Below are positions 26,901-35,698 of a stretch of DNA of 64,000 nucleotides, piece by piece. The stretch comes from Jiangella endophytica. Lineage in GTDB: Bacteria; Actinomycetota; Actinomycetes; Jiangellales; Jiangellaceae. The first letter of the stretch is position 1; every line of letters begins with the position of its first letter. Made by a program: the position numbers and the translations under genes. The DNA lies in the NCBI RefSeq assembly GCF_003427025.1, contig NZ_QVAI01000009.1, forward strand, positions 186,001-250,000, written 5' to 3'. The notes under the pieces were generated by a model that saw only the letters and a list, made by a program, of their open reading frames with translations, was not told the DNA's origin and did not search any database.

Positions 26901-27584
26901 ATGGAAGCGGGCCGCAGCCGGTCGGCCGTGCGCCGCGCGGCGGGACCTTGTCGGTGCCCGCCCGTAGGGTGGGCACCCTCCCTAACCGGGCGGGGCATGC
27001 ACCACGTCCGCAACGAGCGTCGGTCGCCGTCACCGCTGCCCATGGCCGAGAGCGGCCAGCGAGCCGGGGATTGGCCGCGGAGTCGGTCGCCGACGGTGCC
27101 GTCTGGGAAGAGCGAGCGGCCAGCGGGCCAGGGGCACAGCGGAGTCGGTCGCCGAACCCATCCGTGGCCGGTGAGCGGCCAGCGGGCCGGGACCACAGCG
27201 GAGTCGGTCGCCGAACCCATCCGTGGCCGGTGAGCGGCCAGCGGGCCGGGACCACAGCGGAGTCGGTCGCCGAACCCATCCGTGGCCGGTGAGCGGCCAG
27301 TGGGCCGGGAGCACAGCGGAGTCGGTGGCCCGAACACCACGCACGACCAGTGAGCGGCCAGCGGGCCGGTGCCAACAGCGAGCAGGGAAGCCGGGGCCCA
27401 TGGTTGGGCCGGCCCCTGGTGCTGCTTGAACGGGGGCGCGGGTGGTCGGGTCAAGCGGTCGTCGCCGCGCGAAGCGCCCAACGGAGTCCGCTTGAGGCGG
27501 CCTCCCGCGCTCCCGACCATGGAGAGCAGCAGGGGGCAGGCCAACGCTGCAGACTCAACCCAACGAGAGCCCGGCCCACCGAAC
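26853..27584. repeat. Long non-coding dispersed repeat, copy 2
   Basis: Begins with the GATC hairpin, then about 150 bases of unrelated sequence, then six tandem units (AGCGGG-type step at 27058, 27122, 27181, 27240, 27299 and 27360; the middle ones are 59 bases apart), then the 215-base conserved tail, ending in CCCACCGAAC. The last four full units differ at only a few positions. It fills the gap between the reductase remnant and the ngg stop, 15 bases away. No gene is seen inside it. Confidence 0.9.
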
Positions 27585-27598
27585 CGACCCCACCACCC

Positions 27599-29368
27599 TC
27601 ACTGCGGCACAGGCGGCGGCTGCCAGGCCCGCGGCGTGGTGCGGGTGGCGGGGAACAGCAGGTCGACGAAGCGTGCGGCGGTGGGCTGGGGCTCGTGGTT
27701 GGCCAGTCCGGGCCGTTCGTTCGCCTCGATCAGCACGTACTCGTCCTCCGCCGGGCTGGGCACGATCATGTCCAGCCCGGTCACCGGGATGTCGATGGCC
27801 TCGCTGGCCGCCACCGCGGCGGCCGCGAGCGCCGGGTGCAGCGAGGCCGTCACATCGTGGATCGTGCCACCGGTGTGCAGGTTGGCGGTGCGCCGGACCT
27901 TCAGCGGGTCGCCGTCGGGGAGGACGTCGTCCAGCTCGTAGCCGCCGGCCCGGACCGTCGACACGGTCGTGTCGTCCAGCGGGACCCGCGACTCGCCGCC
28001 GGTCGAGGCGGAGCGCCGCCGGCTGTGCGCGTCGATCAGCTCGGCGACGGTGTGCCGGCCCGTGCCGTACACGGTGGCGGGCCGGCGGACGGCGGCGGCG
28101 ACGACCTCGTGGCCGATGACGACGATGCGCAGGTCGTCGCCGTGGACGCACTCCTCGATCAGGACGTCGGGGCAGAACGTGCGGGCCAGTGACACCGCGG
28201 CCGCCAGGCCCTCCGGGGACGTCACGCCGACGGTGATGCCGCGGCCCTGCTCGCCGCGGACCGGCTTGACGACGACCTCACCGACCTCGTCCAGGAACGC
28301 CGCGTCGGCCTCCGGCGTCGAGGCCGACACGCCGCGCGGCACCGACAGCCCGGCTCGCTGGAAGATCCGCCGGGTGAGCTGCTTGTCGTCGCAGCGGCTC
28401 ATCGCGACCGCCGTGGTCAGCTCGGACAGCGACTCGCGGGTGACGATGCGCCGCCCGCCGTGCGACAGCCGCAGCTCGCCGCTCTCGGCGTCGGTGATCT
28501 CTACCAGGATGCCGCGCCGCCGCGCCTCGTCGGCGATGATCTTCGCGTACGGGTTCAGTTCGGTCGACTCCGTGGGTCCGGCGACGTAGAGCGGCTCGTT
28601 GATCGGGTTCTTCCGCTTCACCGCGAACACCGGGACCCGCTGGAACCCGAGCTTGGTGTACAGCCGGATCGCCGGGTCGTTGTCGTGCAGGACGGACAGG
28701 TCGAGGTGGTCGCGGCCGCGGCCGATGTACCGCTCGGCCAGCACCCGGACCAGCGCCTCGCCGACACCGGGAATGGTGCACTGCGGGTCGACGGCGAGGC
28801 TCCACAGGCTGGCGCCGTTGTCGGGGTCGTCGAACGCACGGACGTGGTCGACGCCGGTGACGGTGCCGACGATCGCGCCGGAGCGCTCGTCCTGCGCCAC
28901 CAGGTAGGTGAACGTCGGCGTGCGCTGGTTGCCCCACATCAGCTCGGTGTCGCCGGTGACCATGCCGCGGGCCGCGTACAGCCGGTTGATCTCCTCGGCG
29001 TCGGCCAGTTCGCTCATCTTGCGGACGAACACGCCGGAGACGGGGTTGCGCCGTGGCCGGTACCGGTGCAGCTCCAGCCGGTACGTCAGCGAGGGGTCGA
29101 TGAACAGCTCGCCGGGCGCGTGCGACACCAGGACGTGCGGGTCGGCGACGTACATCGCGATGTCGCGGCGGCCCTCCTCCTCGGCCCGAAGCAGGTCGAT
29201 GACGTGGCGCGGGTCCTCGAACGTCTGCGCGAACACCAGCCGGCCCCACGCGAGGTCGACGACGACGTCGCGCTTCATGTCGCGGACGAGGTGTTCCGGC
29301 GCCTCCTTCCACGGCCTGCTCCACAGCGACTGGCCGCCGCCCCCTCGGCCGCGCCGGGCGTCGCTCAC
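27599..29368 (-). CDS. ngg: N-acetylglutaminylglutamine synthetase (GNAT plus ATP-grasp)
   Basis: 589-residue cytoplasmic enzyme that acetylates glutamine and ligates it to a second glutamine with ATP, giving the dipeptide precursor of the osmoprotectant NAGGN. Residues about 110-265 form a GNAT acetyltransferase (GASLWSLAVDPQCTIPGVGEALVRVL is its acetyl-CoA region); residues about 300-575 are an ATP-grasp fold (VVKPVRGEQGRGITVGV, then VLIEANERPG). GTG start at 29368 overlaps the asnO stop by 4 bases. The stop lies 15 bases from the repeat copy 2. Osmotic induction is likely but not shown here. Confidence 0.94.
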   Translation of the reverse strand: MSDARRGRGGGGQSLWSRPWKEAPEHLVRDMKRDVVVDLAWGRLVFAQTFEDPRHVIDLLRAEEEGRRDIAMYVADPHVLVSHAPGELFIDPSLTYRLELHRYRPRRNPVSGVFVRKMSELADAEEINRLYAARGMVTGDTELMWGNQRTPTFTYLVAQDERSGAIVGTVTGVDHVRAFDDPDNGASLWSLAVDPQCTIPGVGEALVRVLAERYIGRGRDHLDLSVLHDNDPAIRLYTKLGFQRVPVFAVKRKNPINEPLYVAGPTESTELNPYAKIIADEARRRGILVEITDAESGELRLSHGGRRIVTRESLSELTTAVAMSRCDDKQLTRRIFQRAGLSVPRGVSASTPEADAAFLDEVGEVVVKPVRGEQGRGITVGVTSPEGLAAAVSLARTFCPDVLIEECVHGDDLRIVVIGHEVVAAAVRRPATVYGTGRHTVAELIDAHSRRRSASTGGESRVPLDDTTVSTVRAGGYELDDVLPDGDPLKVRRTANLHTGGTIHDVTASLHPALAAAAVAASEAIDIPVTGLDMIVPSPAEDEYVLIEANERPGLANHEPQPTAARFVDLLFPATRTTPRAWQPPPVPQ

Positions 29369-31161
29369 CTGCCCACGCCCTCTCCGGGGAGTTGCGTCTG
29401 CAGCCACAGCTCCAGCAGCCCCAGCTGCCACAGCCGGTTCCCGCGCAGGGGAGTGAGGTCGGCGTTGGGGTCCTGGCGCAGCCGGTCGACGTACTCGGTC
29501 CGGAACAGGCCGCGGTCGCGCGCGGCGGCGGAGTGCAGGGCGTCCTCGACGAGTTCGAGGTACGGCCCCTGCAGGTACTTCAGCGCCGGCACCGGGAAGT
29601 AGCCCTTCGGGCGATCGATCACCTCGTGCGGGATGACCCGGCGCGCGGCCTCCTTGAGCACGCCCTTGCCGTCCTGCGCCAGCTTCAGCTCCGGCGGGCA
29701 CTGGGCGGCCAGCTCGACCAGCTCGTGGTCGAGGAACGGCACCCGGGCCTCCAGGCCCCACGCCATCGTCATGTTGTCGACCCGCTTCACCGGGTCGTCG
29801 GTGAGCATGATCTGGGTGTCCAGCCGCAGTGCGGCGTCGACCGCGGTCTCGGCGCCGTCCTTGGTGAAGTGCTCGCGGACGAAGTCGAGACTGACGGCGC
29901 CGTCGGTGAGGTAGGCGGGCGCGACGACCTCGGCCATCGCGGCGTGGTCGCGGTCGAGGAACGCCTTCGCATAGGTGGCGACGGCGTCGGCGCGGCCCAC
30001 GCCGGCCAGCGGCGGGTACCAGTGGTAGCCGGCGAACACCTCGTCGGCGCCCTGCCCGGACTGCACGACCTTGACGTGCCTGCTGACCTCCTTGCTGAGC
30101 AGGTAGAAGGCCACGGCGTCGTGACTGACCATCGGCTCGCTCATCGCGGCGATGGCATCGCCCAGCGACGGCAGCAGGTCGGCGCCGACGCGGATGCGGT
30201 GGTGGTCGGTGGCGAACTCGCGGGCGATGACGTCGGAGTACTTGAACTCGTCGCCCTCCTCGCCGCCGACCGCGTCGAACCCGATGCTGAACGTGTTCAG
30301 CCCGGTCTGCCCCTCCTGGGCGAGCAGTCCGACGACGAGGCTGGAGTCGAGGCCGCCGGAGAGCAGCACGCCCACCGGGACGTCGGCGACCAGGCGACGA
30401 CGGACAGCGACACGGAGGCTTTCCAGGACGGCCTCCTCCCAGTCGGTGTCCGACCAGGAGGCCTTCGCGGGGTCGCGGGTGAAGGACGGATCCCAGTAGA
30501 CCCGCTCGCGGCCGGCGCCGTCAGGCTCGACGACGCGGACGGTGGCCGGCGGCAGCTTGCGCACCCCGGCGAGGATCGTGTGCGGAGCCGGGACGACGGC
30601 GTGCCAGCTGAGGTAGTGGTGCAGCGCGACCGGGTCGATCGAGGTGTCGACGCCGCCGGCCCGGACCAGCGCCGGCAGCGTGCTGGCGAAGCGCAGCCGC
30701 TCGGGCGTCTCGGCGAGGTACAGGGGCTTGATGCCGAGACGGTCGCGGGCCAGCACCAGCCGGCCGGTGTCGCGCTCGTGGATCGCCAGCGCGAACATGC
30801 CGATGAGGTGGTCGACGAAGTTCTCGCCCCACCGGTGGTACGCCTTGCCGATGACCTCGGTGTCGGACGTCGAGAAGAACCGGTAGCCGTACCCGCTGAG
30901 CTCGTCGCGCAGCTCGCGGTAGTTGTAGATGCAGCCGTTGAAGACGACGGCCAGCCCCAGCTCGGGGTCGATCATCGGCTGATGGCCGTGTGGGGACAGG
31001 TCGATGATGGACAGCCGTCGGTGGCCGAGCGCCAGCGAGCCGTGCGCGTAGGCGCCGGAGTCGTCGGGCCCCCGGGCCACCATCGCGTCGCACATGAGGC
31101 CGACCGAGGAGAGGTCGGCGGGGCGGTTGTCGAACCTGAATTCTCCGGTGAGACCGCACAT
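29365..31161 (-). CDS. asnO: N-acetylglutaminylglutamine amidotransferase (asparagine synthetase family)
   Basis: 598-residue enzyme that converts the terminal carboxylate of N-acetylglutaminylglutamine to the amide, completing NAGGN. It has the asparagine-synthetase layout: glutaminase domain with Cys2 (MCGLTGEF), RGPDDSG and the FNGCIYNYRELR loop, then the synthetase domain with SGGLDSS pyrophosphatase loop. Coupling with ngg by a 4-base overlap distinguishes it from ordinary asnB. No Shine-Dalgarno is visible before the ATG; a 10-bp inverted repeat lies in the leader. Confidence 0.92.
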   Translation of the reverse strand: MCGLTGEFRFDNRPADLSSVGLMCDAMVARGPDDSGAYAHGSLALGHRRLSIIDLSPHGHQPMIDPELGLAVVFNGCIYNYRELRDELSGYGYRFFSTSDTEVIGKAYHRWGENFVDHLIGMFALAIHERDTGRLVLARDRLGIKPLYLAETPERLRFASTLPALVRAGGVDTSIDPVALHHYLSWHAVVPAPHTILAGVRKLPPATVRVVEPDGAGRERVYWDPSFTRDPAKASWSDTDWEEAVLESLRVAVRRRLVADVPVGVLLSGGLDSSLVVGLLAQEGQTGLNTFSIGFDAVGGEEGDEFKYSDVIAREFATDHHRIRVGADLLPSLGDAIAAMSEPMVSHDAVAFYLLSKEVSRHVKVVQSGQGADEVFAGYHWYPPLAGVGRADAVATYAKAFLDRDHAAMAEVVAPAYLTDGAVSLDFVREHFTKDGAETAVDAALRLDTQIMLTDDPVKRVDNMTMAWGLEARVPFLDHELVELAAQCPPELKLAQDGKGVLKEAARRVIPHEVIDRPKGYFPVPALKYLQGPYLELVEDALHSAAARDRGLFRTEYVDRLRQDPNADLTPLRGNRLWQLGLLELWLQTQLPGEGVGR

Positions 31162-31173
31162 GTGTTTCGAGCC

Positions 31174-31238
31174 TACCCACCCTTCCGGTGCCGGTCGCGG
31201 GGCGCCGGTGCCGCCGGCGGCCCTTCTGAGGGTGGGTA
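31174..31238 (-). promoter_or_regulatory. Ten-base inverted repeat in the asnO leader
   Basis: TACCCACCCT (31174-31183) and its perfect complement AGGGTGGGTA (31229-31238) lie 13 to 77 bases upstream of the asnO start. They could be an operator or an mRNA stem for osmotic control. Confidence 0.35.
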
Positions 31239-31264
31239 CCCGCTGTTCACGCCCTGAAACGCAG

Positions 31265-31304
31265 TTCGGCGGCGGCGCTCTCCGTGAGATGCGCCACCGC
31301 CGAA
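31265..31304 (-). terminator. Terminator-like stem after the trypsin gene
   Basis: TTCGGCGGCGGCGC (31265-31278) pairs with GCGCCACCGCCGAA (31291-31304) with one mismatch and a 12-base loop. On the minus strand it is followed by a short GTTT. It lies between the protease stop and the asnO promoter. Confidence 0.6.
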
Positions 31305-31339
31305 CCGGTGGAACCGTGCTACTTGGCTAGGCGATCAGC

Positions 31340-32698
31340 TCAGACGTTCGAGCCGGTCGCGCGGCGGCGCGACGCGAAGGCCGCACCGGCACCACCGGCG
31401 GCCAGCAGCAGAGCCAGGCCGATCATGGTGGTGGTGTTCGAACCGGTGTCGGGCAGCTCCTCGCCGTCCTCGTCACCCGGGTCCTCGGTGGGCGTCGCGG
31501 ACGGGGTCTCGCTCGGCTCCTCGGACGGGGTGTCGGTGGGCGTCGGGGTCGGCGTCTCCGTGGGCTCCTCGGCCTCGGCGACCGTGACGGTCACGGTGGC
31601 GGGGACGCCGTCGGTGTTGCCGTCGTTGGCGAGGTACAGGAAGGTGTCCTCGCCGGTGAAGCCCTCGGCCGGGGTGTAGACCAGCGTGGTGAGGGTCTCG
31701 TCGTCGGTGGTCAGCGTGCCGAACTCGGCCTCGCTCACCTTGAACGTGACGTCGTCGCCGTCGGCGTCGTCGGCCGTCAGGGTGATTTCGACCGGCTCAC
31801 CGGCGGTGGTCTCGATGGTGACGTCGGCGACCTCGGCCGCGGTGTTGCCGTCGAGGACCGCGGCGATGCTGTCGGTGACGGCGCTCAGCTGGGTGTAGAC
31901 ACCCGGGACGCCCGGGCGGGCGCAGCCCTCGCCCCAGCTGACGACACCGATCTGGGTCCAGTCGTCCTCTTCGCCGGCGAGCAGCGGGCCACCGGAGTCG
32001 CCCTGGCAGGAGTCGACGCCGCCGTTCGCCAGGTCACCGGCGCACAGCTCGACCTCGGGTGCGGTCTCGATGCCGATCTCGGCGTAGGCCGCGACGCAGT
32101 CGTCGTCGCTGACGCTCGGGACCTCGACCTCCTGGAGGAACTGGCTGCCCTCGCCGGCGCCCTCCTCCAGGTCGCCCCAGCCGATGACCGTGTAGGTCTC
32201 GGAGGCGTCCAGCGAGTCGTCGGTGGCGATCTCGACCGGCTCGATGCCCTCGACCGGCTCGGACAGCTGGACCAGCGCCCAGTCGTTCGGGATGCCGGAG
32301 ATGTTGCCGGACGACACGTACTCCGAGGTGTACGTGACGAGGTCCGGGCTGCCGAGGTCGACCGAGCCGAACGAGGCGACGATGCCGTCGGTCGGGCCGG
32401 TGCCGTTGACGCAGTGAGCCGCGGTGAGGATGACGTCGGGCTCGATCAGCGAGCCGCCACAGGCGAACTGGTCGTCGATCACCAGGTAGGCGATGAAGGG
32501 GTACTTGCCCTCGGGGGCGTCTTCACCGCCGACGATCTTGGTGTCGAACTCGGCGGGCGAGCTCTGGACAATGAGGGACTCCTGCGGAATCTCCTCGGCA
32601 GCGGCTGCGGAGCCGGCGGCGCTGATCAGCGTGGCACCCGTTACCAGGGCCACCGCCAGCGCGCCCGCAGCGCGGACGCGCGCGCGGAAGGTCTTCAC
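31340..32698 (-). CDS. Secreted trypsin-like protease with LPxTG sortase anchor
   Basis: 452-residue cell-wall protease. Signal peptide to about residue 34 (AAAAEE), short propeptide, then IVGG at 55 as the mature N-terminus after a lysine. Catalytic triad H95 (TAAHC), D139 (NDWALVQL) and S235 (GDSGG); D229 six residues before the serine predicts cleavage after Arg or Lys. An Ig/cadherin-like beta domain (about 295-385) and a Pro/Thr/Glu linker lead to LPDTG at 415, a membrane helix and RRR, the sortase sorting signal. GTG start at 32698 with GGAG upstream. Confidence 0.95.
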   Translation of the reverse strand: MKTFRARVRAAGALAVALVTGATLISAAGSAAAAEEIPQESLIVQSSPAEFDTKIVGGEDAPEGKYPFIAYLVIDDQFACGGSLIEPDVILTAAHCVNGTGPTDGIVASFGSVDLGSPDLVTYTSEYVSSGNISGIPNDWALVQLSEPVEGIEPVEIATDDSLDASETYTVIGWGDLEEGAGEGSQFLQEVEVPSVSDDDCVAAYAEIGIETAPEVELCAGDLANGGVDSCQGDSGGPLLAGEEDDWTQIGVVSWGEGCARPGVPGVYTQLSAVTDSIAAVLDGNTAAEVADVTIETTAGEPVEITLTADDADGDDVTFKVSEAEFGTLTTDDETLTTLVYTPAEGFTGEDTFLYLANDGNTDGVPATVTVTVAEAEEPTETPTPTPTDTPSEEPSETPSATPTEDPGDEDGEELPDTGSNTTTMIGLALLLAAGGAGAAFASRRRATGSNV

Positions 32699-33081
32699 AC
32701 TGTCTCCAATTCACAATGAATGTCAGTTCAGCATCGAGCCCCCCGTCGCCACGCGTGCCCGTGGACGACAGGAGGGCCCGAAATGCTGGGAATGCTACAC
32801 GAGGCGTGGACCCGCGGGAACCAACGGGGCATGAATCACGTCTAACGCGTCTTCGACCCCCCGGAAGCCCCTGCCGATCAGTGCCACGCAGGGCCGGACC
32901 ACACCCCCTGGCCGCTTGATCCGCGCAGGTCAGCGGCGTGCTCCGGGCCGGGTGGATCGGTGGACCGACACGACCGGCACGAGAAGGATGTCATGAATTG
33001 CCGCCATGCCGGGCGTGTCGCGCCGAACCCGCGCGGATAATCGCCGGATGGCACCCGTGTGCCGCCATTAGGCTCGGCGGG
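32699..33081. other. Divergent promoter region between the protease and valS
   Basis: No gene is visible in this stretch. It must contain the promoters of both flanking genes. I looked for a T-box leader before valS and saw no specifier-type hairpin or antiterminator sequence. Confidence 0.5.
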
Positions 33082-35637
33082 GTGACTGACATCTCCCGCA
33101 TCGATCCCGTGATTCCCGACCGGCCCACCGTCGACGGGCTGGACGAGGTATGGGTGACACGCTGGGAGCGCGACGGCGTCTATCGGTTCGACCGCACCCG
33201 CCCGCGTGCCGAGGTGTACTCCATCGACACGCCGCCGCCCACGGTGAGCGGCTCGCTGCACGTCGGGCACGTCTTCTCCTATACGCACACCGATGTCGTC
33301 GCGCGCTACCAGCGCATGTGCGGCAAAGCGGTCTTCTACCCGATGGGGTGGGACGACAACGGCCTGCCCACCGAGCGGCGGGTGCAGAACCACTTCGGGG
33401 TGCGCTGCGACCCGTCGCTGCCGTACGACCCCGGCTTCGAGCCGCCACCGGGTAAGCGGGCGGCGAAGGACCAGCTGCCGGTGTCGCGGCGCAACTTCAT
33501 CGAGCTGTGCGAGCGGCTGACGGCCGAGGACGAGCGCGTGTTCGAGGAGCTGTGGCGGCGGCTGGGGCTCTCGGTCGACTGGTCGCACGGCTACCAGACC
33601 ATCGACGCGGCGGCCCGGCGGGCGTCGCAGCGCGCGTTCCTGCGCAACCTCGCTCGCGGCGAGGCCTATCTCGCCGAGGCGCCCACCCTGTGGGACGTCA
33701 CGTTCCGGACGGCGGTCGCGCAGGCCGAGCTGGACGACCGCGAGCGGCCCGGCGCCTACCACGACCTCGTGTTCACCCGCGCCGACGGCGAGCCGCTGCT
33801 CATCGCGACGACTCGGCCCGAGCTGCTGCCGGCCTGTGTCGCCGTCGTCGTGCATCCCGACGACGCGCGCTACGCCGCTCTGGTCGGGACGACTGTGCGC
33901 ACGCCGCTGTTCGGCGTCGACGTCCCCGTCGTCGCGCACCGCCTCGCCGACCCCGAGAAGGGCACCGGCGCGGCCATGATCTGCACCTTCGGCGACACCA
34001 CCGACGTCACCTGGTGGCGTGAGCTGGCGCTGCCCACCCGTCCCGTGGTCGGCCGCGACGGCCGGCTGCTGCGCGACGTGCCGCCGTGGCTCGACGACTC
34101 CGTCGGCCGGGCGGCGTACGAGCAGCTCGCCGGCGCGACGGTGCACACCGCCCGCGAGCGGGTGGCCGAGCTGCTGCGCGAGGCCGGCGGTCTCGTCGGC
34201 GAGCCACGCCCGATCACCCACGCGGTGAAGTTCTACGAGAAGGGCGACCGCCCGCTCGAGATCGTCACCACCCGGCAGTGGTACATCCGCAACGGCGGGC
34301 GCGACGAGGCGCTGCGCGAGGCGCTGCTCGAGCGCGGGCGCGAGCTCCAGTGGCATCCGGAGCACATGCGGGTGCGGTACGAGAACTGGGTCGGCGGGCT
34401 CAACGGCGACTGGCTGATCAGCCGGCAGCGGTTCTTCGGTGTGCCGATCCCGCTCTGGTATCCGCTCGACGACGCCGGGTCGCCGGTCCACGACGCGCCG
34501 ATCATCCCGGCCGAGGGCGACCTGCCGGTCGACCCATCCTCCGATGCGCCGCCCGGCTACGCCGAGGCGCAGCGCGGCGTGCCCGGTGGCTTCACCGGCG
34601 ATCCCGATGTCATGGACACCTGGGCGACGTCGTCGCTGACGCCGCAGATCGCCGGAGGCTGGGAGGCCGACGACGACCTGTTCGCGCGCGTGTTCCCCAT
34701 GGACCTGCGGCCGCAGGCGCACGAGATCATCCGCACCTGGCTGTTCGCCAGCGTCGTCCGCGCGCACCTCGAACACGGCGTGCTCCCTTGGCGGCATGCG
34801 GCCATCTCCGGCTGGATCCTCGACCCCGACCGCAAGAAGATGTCCAAGTCCGCCGGAAATGTCGTCACGCCGCTGGACCTGCTCGAGCAGTACGGCTCCG
34901 ACGGCGTCCGCTACTGGGCGGCCAGCGGCCGGCCGGGCGCCGACACCGCGTTCGACCCCGGCCAGATGAAGATCGGCCGCCGGCTGGCGATGAAGATCCT
35001 CAATGTGAGCCGGTTCGTGCTCGGGCTCGGCCCGGTGGCCGACGGCGCCGAGGCCACCGCGCCGCTGGACCGCGCCATGCTGGCGGCGCTGGACCACACC
35101 GTCGCCGCCGCGACCCGCGCCCTCGACGACTACGACCACACCCGCGCGCTCGAGGTCGCCGAGCGGTTCTTCTGGGACTTCTGCGACGACTACGTCGAGC
35201 TGGTGAAGGCCCGTGCCTACGGCGACTCCGGCGACGACGCGGGTGCGGCGTCGGCCCGGGCGGCGCTGCGGCGGGCGCTGTCGGTGCAGCTGCGGCTGTT
35301 CGCTCCGTTCCTGCCGTTCGTCACCGAGGAGGTCTGGTCGTGGTGGCGCGACGGCTCGGTGCACCTGGCTCCGTGGCCGGCCGCCGAGGGCGTCGTGCGG
35401 GCCGAGGCGGAGCTGTTCTCCACGGCTTCGGCCCTGATCGGGGCGGTGCGCAAGGCCAAGACCGAGGCGCAGCTGTCGCTGCGGACCGACGTCGCGCGGG
35501 CGGTCGCGCGGGTCCGGCCGGCCGACGTCACCGCGGCCGGCGAGCTGCTCGACGACGTGCGGGCGGCCGGGCGGGTCGCCGTCCTCGACGTCGAGCCCGA
35601 TGCCGACGCCGACGTGGTCACCGTCACGCTGACCTGA
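33082..35637 (+). CDS. valS: Valyl-tRNA synthetase
   Basis: 851-residue class I aminoacyl-tRNA synthetase that charges tRNA-Val and edits mischarged threonine. The HIGH motif is HVGH (residues 60-63 in GSLHVGH) and KMSKS is at 586-590. The CP1 editing insert (GTGAAMICTFGDTTDV) is present. It lacks the long C-terminal coiled coil of the E. coli enzyme and ends shortly after the anticodon-binding domain, so it belongs to the shorter, archaeal-like type found in some Actinobacteria and alphaproteobacteria. GTG start at 33082, close to TTAGGCT. Confidence 0.96.
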   Translation: MTDISRIDPVIPDRPTVDGLDEVWVTRWERDGVYRFDRTRPRAEVYSIDTPPPTVSGSLHVGHVFSYTHTDVVARYQRMCGKAVFYPMGWDDNGLPTERRVQNHFGVRCDPSLPYDPGFEPPPGKRAAKDQLPVSRRNFIELCERLTAEDERVFEELWRRLGLSVDWSHGYQTIDAAARRASQRAFLRNLARGEAYLAEAPTLWDVTFRTAVAQAELDDRERPGAYHDLVFTRADGEPLLIATTRPELLPACVAVVVHPDDARYAALVGTTVRTPLFGVDVPVVAHRLADPEKGTGAAMICTFGDTTDVTWWRELALPTRPVVGRDGRLLRDVPPWLDDSVGRAAYEQLAGATVHTARERVAELLREAGGLVGEPRPITHAVKFYEKGDRPLEIVTTRQWYIRNGGRDEALREALLERGRELQWHPEHMRVRYENWVGGLNGDWLISRQRFFGVPIPLWYPLDDAGSPVHDAPIIPAEGDLPVDPSSDAPPGYAEAQRGVPGGFTGDPDVMDTWATSSLTPQIAGGWEADDDLFARVFPMDLRPQAHEIIRTWLFASVVRAHLEHGVLPWRHAAISGWILDPDRKKMSKSAGNVVTPLDLLEQYGSDGVRYWAASGRPGADTAFDPGQMKIGRRLAMKILNVSRFVLGLGPVADGAEATAPLDRAMLAALDHTVAAATRALDDYDHTRALEVAERFFWDFCDDYVELVKARAYGDSGDDAGAASARAALRRALSVQLRLFAPFLPFVTEEVWSWWRDGSVHLAPWPAAEGVVRAEAELFSTASALIGAVRKAKTEAQLSLRTDVARAVARVRPADVTAAGELLDDVRAAGRVAVLDVEPDADADVVTVTLT

Positions 35638-35642
35638 TCGGA

Positions 35643-35659
35643 ATACCCCTAGGGGGTAT
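35643..35659. promoter_or_regulatory. CsoR-type copper operator
   Basis: ATACCCCTAGGGGGTAT is a perfect 7-3-7 palindrome of the form known for CsoR-family copper sensors. It lies 5 bases after the valS stop and 40 bases before the copper ATPase start. No csoR gene is in the window. Confidence 0.85.
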
Positions 35660-35698
35660 GCTGTTGCATGGTCCGAGCCGATGAGAGGTGAAGCGACC

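Noticed and set aside
26891..27544. Long minus-strand open frame through repeat copy 2 (and its match at 9175-9945)
   Set aside because: The two frames differ in length and unit number, have no ribosome site, and the product is a string of Arg/Pro/Gly repeats following the 59-base units; high GC alone explains the open frame.
32699..33081. T-box leader before valS
   Set aside because: No specifier loop or antiterminator sequence could be found.
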